DNA of 64,000 bases, from contig NZ_JAARZC010000001.1 of NCBI RefSeq assembly GCF_014229095.1, positions 868,001 through 932,000 on the forward strand, read 5' to 3'. The position numbers were made by a program, and so were the translations under genes. The notes beneath the pieces are model-generated. The model was given only the letters and a program-made list of their open reading frames with translations. It made no database searches and was not told the origin of the DNA. Positions 62,572-64,000 of this stretch are shown piece after piece (the first letter of the stretch is position 1; each line of letters starts with the position of its first letter). This stretch comes from Listeria cossartiae subsp. cayugensis (GTDB lineage: Bacteria; Bacillota; Bacilli; Lactobacillales; Listeriaceae).

Positions 62572-62580
62572 ATTATAGCA
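62572..62580 (-). promoter_or_regulatory. Extended -10 promoter of the VOC-family gene
   Basis: On the minus strand TGCTATAAT gives a perfect TATAAT (62577-62572) with an extended-10 TG. The -35 is weak. Confidence 0.5.
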
Positions 62581-62619
62581 GATACGAGAAAAAAGAGGAA
62601 AAGTTAAGCCGATAATTAC

Positions 62620-62650
62620 TTGACTTGGAGCTACTCTAAGGTGATAGACT
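62620..62650 (+). promoter_or_regulatory. MerR-type promoter with 19-bp spacer before the histidine phosphatase gene
   Basis: TTGACT (62620-62625) and TAGACT (62645-62650) are separated by 19 nt, too long for an ordinary sigma-A promoter. The spacer contains the dyad CTTGGAG-CTA-CTCTAAG (62624-62640). This is the architecture activated by MerR-family regulators, and the sequence closely resembles the NmlR/AdhR (aldehyde- and thiol-stress) operator pattern as I remember it. No merR gene is in the window. Confidence 0.7.
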
Positions 62651-62684
62651 AATAATAAGCTATTAGATACAGGGGGAGATTGAC

Positions 62685-63284
62685 ATGAAAAAAACGCTAT
62701 ATTTAATGCGTCACGGCCAAACATTATTTAACCAACGTAAAAAAATTCAAGGTTTTTGCGATGCACCACTAACAGAGCTTGGTATTAAACAAGCTAAAAT
62801 CGCTGGAAGTTATTTTCAAGAAAACAATATTGAATTCGACCAAGCCTATAGTTCCACTTCAGAGCGCGCATGCGACACGTTGGAGCTTGTTACAGACAAT
62901 AGCTATACTCGGCTAAAAGGGTTGAAAGAATGGAATTTCGGCACATTTGAAGGGGAGAGCGAAGATTTAAATCCTCCACTACCATATGGCGATTTCTTCG
63001 CGACATTTGGCGGGGAACGAGAAATGGATTTTAGAGATCGCTTACTGGAAACAATGGAGGGCATCATGAGCCAAGATAGGCATGATACGGTTCTCGCTGT
63101 ATCTCACGGAGCCGCTTGCGCCCAGTTTGCCCGCTACTGGGAGAAAACGAGTAAGATTGGCATAGTAACTGGACTTAAAAATTGCTGCATCTTGAAGTTT
63201 GAATATGAGAATGGAGAGTTTACTTTGGTTAATTTTATTAATCATGATTTTGAAAGTGGGGCGCATATTGAAAGCACAAAATAA
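62685..63284 (+). CDS. Histidine phosphatase (phosphoglycerate mutase family)
   Basis: A 199-residue histidine-phosphatase-superfamily enzyme. LMRHGQTLFNQRKKIQGFCDAPLTELG contains the phospho-acceptor His in RHG, and the second conserved segment is AVSHGAACAQFARYW with the other catalytic His. EWNFGTFEGES carries the conserved Glu region. The group includes cofactor-independent phosphatases such as GpmB/PhoE; the substrate cannot be told. GGGGGAG precedes the ATG. Expression is probably controlled by the MerR-type promoter upstream. Confidence 0.9.
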   Translation: MKKTLYLMRHGQTLFNQRKKIQGFCDAPLTELGIKQAKIAGSYFQENNIEFDQAYSSTSERACDTLELVTDNSYTRLKGLKEWNFGTFEGESEDLNPPLPYGDFFATFGGEREMDFRDRLLETMEGIMSQDRHDTVLAVSHGAACAQFARYWEKTSKIGIVTGLKNCCILKFEYENGEFTLVNFINHDFESGAHIESTK

Positions 63285-63313
63285 AAAAAGCACTCGCATA
63301 TGAGTGCTTTTTT
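63283..63313. terminator. Bidirectional terminator after the histidine phosphatase gene
   Basis: AAAAAAAGCACTC (63283-63295) and GAGTGCTTTTTT (63302-63313) form a perfect stem with a 6-nt loop, also usable by the convergent small gene. Confidence 0.9.
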
Positions 63314-63317
63314 AGCT

Positions 63318-63578
63318 TCATTGAAACAAATTCTTTATTTTATCCAAAAACCCACCAGTTAATTCATTCGCGGTATCTTGCAAGTTTTCCGTAAGTCCGC
63401 TTGTTTTATCTTGCAGATTTTCTGTTAAGTTCGTCGCTTCATTCTGTAAATTTTCTGTGACATTGCTTGCTTGTTCACCAAGCTCAGATGCTTTGTTTGT
63501 TGCCTCTTCTGTCAGTGTTCCTAGGTTTTCCAGGGGCAGGGACTCGGTAACTTTATTCTTCAAATCATCTAAATTCAT
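63318..63578 (-). CDS. Small amphipathic repeat protein
   Basis: An 86-residue, Gly/Cys-poor helical protein built from 11-residue-like repeats (ENLQNEATNLT, ENLQDKTSGLT, ENLQDTANELT). This recalls LEA-type or apolipoprotein-like stress proteins, or the soluble part of YtxH-like proteins. No signal or membrane segment is present. GGAGGAAACA precedes ATG 63578. Function is unknown; a membrane-surface or desiccation role would be speculation. Confidence 0.8.
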   Translation of the reverse strand: MNLDDLKNKVTESLPLENLGTLTEEATNKASELGEQASNVTENLQNEATNLTENLQDKTSGLTENLQDTANELTGGFLDKIKNLFQ

Positions 63579-63701
63579 TGTTTCCTCCTTATTTTGGGGG
63601 CTTAGAGTTCATTCTAAAGGAAGGCGCGGAGAAGTACAAACAATTCGTACCGTTATTTGTGAAAATATATGGTATGATGATAGGAGGAAATGAGGACTGA
63701 C

Positions 63702-64000
63702 ATGAATAATTTAAAATTAAGTGAAGAAATTAAAAGAGCGATTAATGAACTAGGATATACAGAAGCGACCCCTGTTCAAAAAGCAGTAATTCCAGTTGCT
63801 TTAACTGGGGAAGACATTGTTGCAAAATCACAAACTGGTAGTGGGAAAACAGCGGCATTTGCTATTCCAATTGCTGAACAAGTTGTTTGGGAAGAGAACA
63901 AGCCACAAGCGCTAATTATCGTTCCAACGAGAGAGCTTGCAATGCAAGTTAAAACAGAATGCACGAACATTGGTCGATTTAAACGCGTGAAAGCAGCAGC
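63702..64000 (+). CDS. DEAD-box RNA helicase, N-terminal part
   Basis: The first about 99 residues of a DEAD-box helicase, cut by the window end. The Q motif ([26 protein letters not shown]), Walker A motif I ([14 protein letters not shown]) and motif Ia (PTRELAMQV) are present. Such proteins unwind RNA in ribosome assembly, mRNA turnover or cold adaptation. TATGAT at 63673-63678 may be the -10. GAGGA (63692-63696) serves ATG 63702; an in-frame ATG at 63690 is too close to AGGAGG (63682-63687) for normal initiation but cannot be excluded. Confidence 0.93.
   Translation, partial: MNNLKLSEEIKRAINELGYTEATPVQKAVIPVALTGEDIVAKSQTGSGKTAAFAIPIAEQVVWEENKPQALIIVPTRELAMQVKTECTNIGRFKRVKAA

Overview
The window reads as chromosomal DNA of a low-GC Firmicute and fits Listeria (L. 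monocytogenes or a close relative). The gene order cbi operon / GH73 autolysins / pheST / ung-rnhC-zapA-cvpA-polX-mutS2-trxA-uvrC / lysC / racE-rph-rdgB matches the Listeria backbone as I know it. Internalin-type LRR proteins with MucBP repeats and LPXTG anchors, and a T-box in front of pheS, agree with this. Species cannot be fixed from sequence reading alone.

Region 1 (1-11519) is a tightly overlapping operon for anaerobic (cobalt-early) cobalamin synthesis: cbiE(partial)-T-F-G-H-J, a cobA-hemD fusion, cbiK, cbiL, the cobalt ECF transporter cbiMNQO, cbiP and a PduO-type adenosyltransferase. It runs from uroporphyrinogen III formation and methylation through cobalt import and insertion, ring contraction and amidation to adenosylation.

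Region 2 (11523-39419) is mostly core genome. It holds two YdcZ-type membrane proteins, a P-loop kinase-like protein, two GH73 glucosaminidases with C-terminal SH3/GW-like modules, an M42 peptidase, a TrmH-family methyltransferase, a DUF6054-like protein, an HxlR regulator and T-box-controlled pheST. A two-gene ABC exporter and a marR-MMPL exporter pair follow, then a DNA repair and cell division block (ung, rnhC, zapA, cvpA, polX, mutS2, trxA, uvrC). rnhC appears to start at AUC.

Region 3 (39420-41940) is an accessory insertion between uvrC and lysC: a coiled-coil DUF3958-like protein, an LXG toxin with a C-terminal EndoU-type RNase domain, and a HEAT-like presumptive immunity protein.

Region 4 (42109-46941) is core again: lysC with an internal start for a beta subunit, a DUF2507 gene, racE-rph-rdgB-YfcE and tRNA-Arg(UCU).

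Region 5 (46942 to about 59880) is a roughly 13 kb accessory stretch beginning directly behind the tRNA. It carries a candidate small RNA, an ankyrin protein, a thioester/Cna_B surface protein with a non-canonical LPMLG anchor, and an orphan pair resembling the Tn916 Orf7 sigma factor and Orf8 HTH protein. It also has immunity-like orphans, a broken pentapeptide-like gene, and two related LRR-MucBP-LPXTG surface proteins. One of these contains a 441-nt tandem duplication.

Region 6 (59887-64000) returns to ordinary genes: a DUF1254/DUF1214 protein behind a SigB-like promoter, YdeI/OmdA-like and VOC proteins, a histidine phosphatase behind a MerR-type 19-bp-spacer promoter, a small amphipathic repeat protein, and the start of a DEAD-box helicase cut by the window end.
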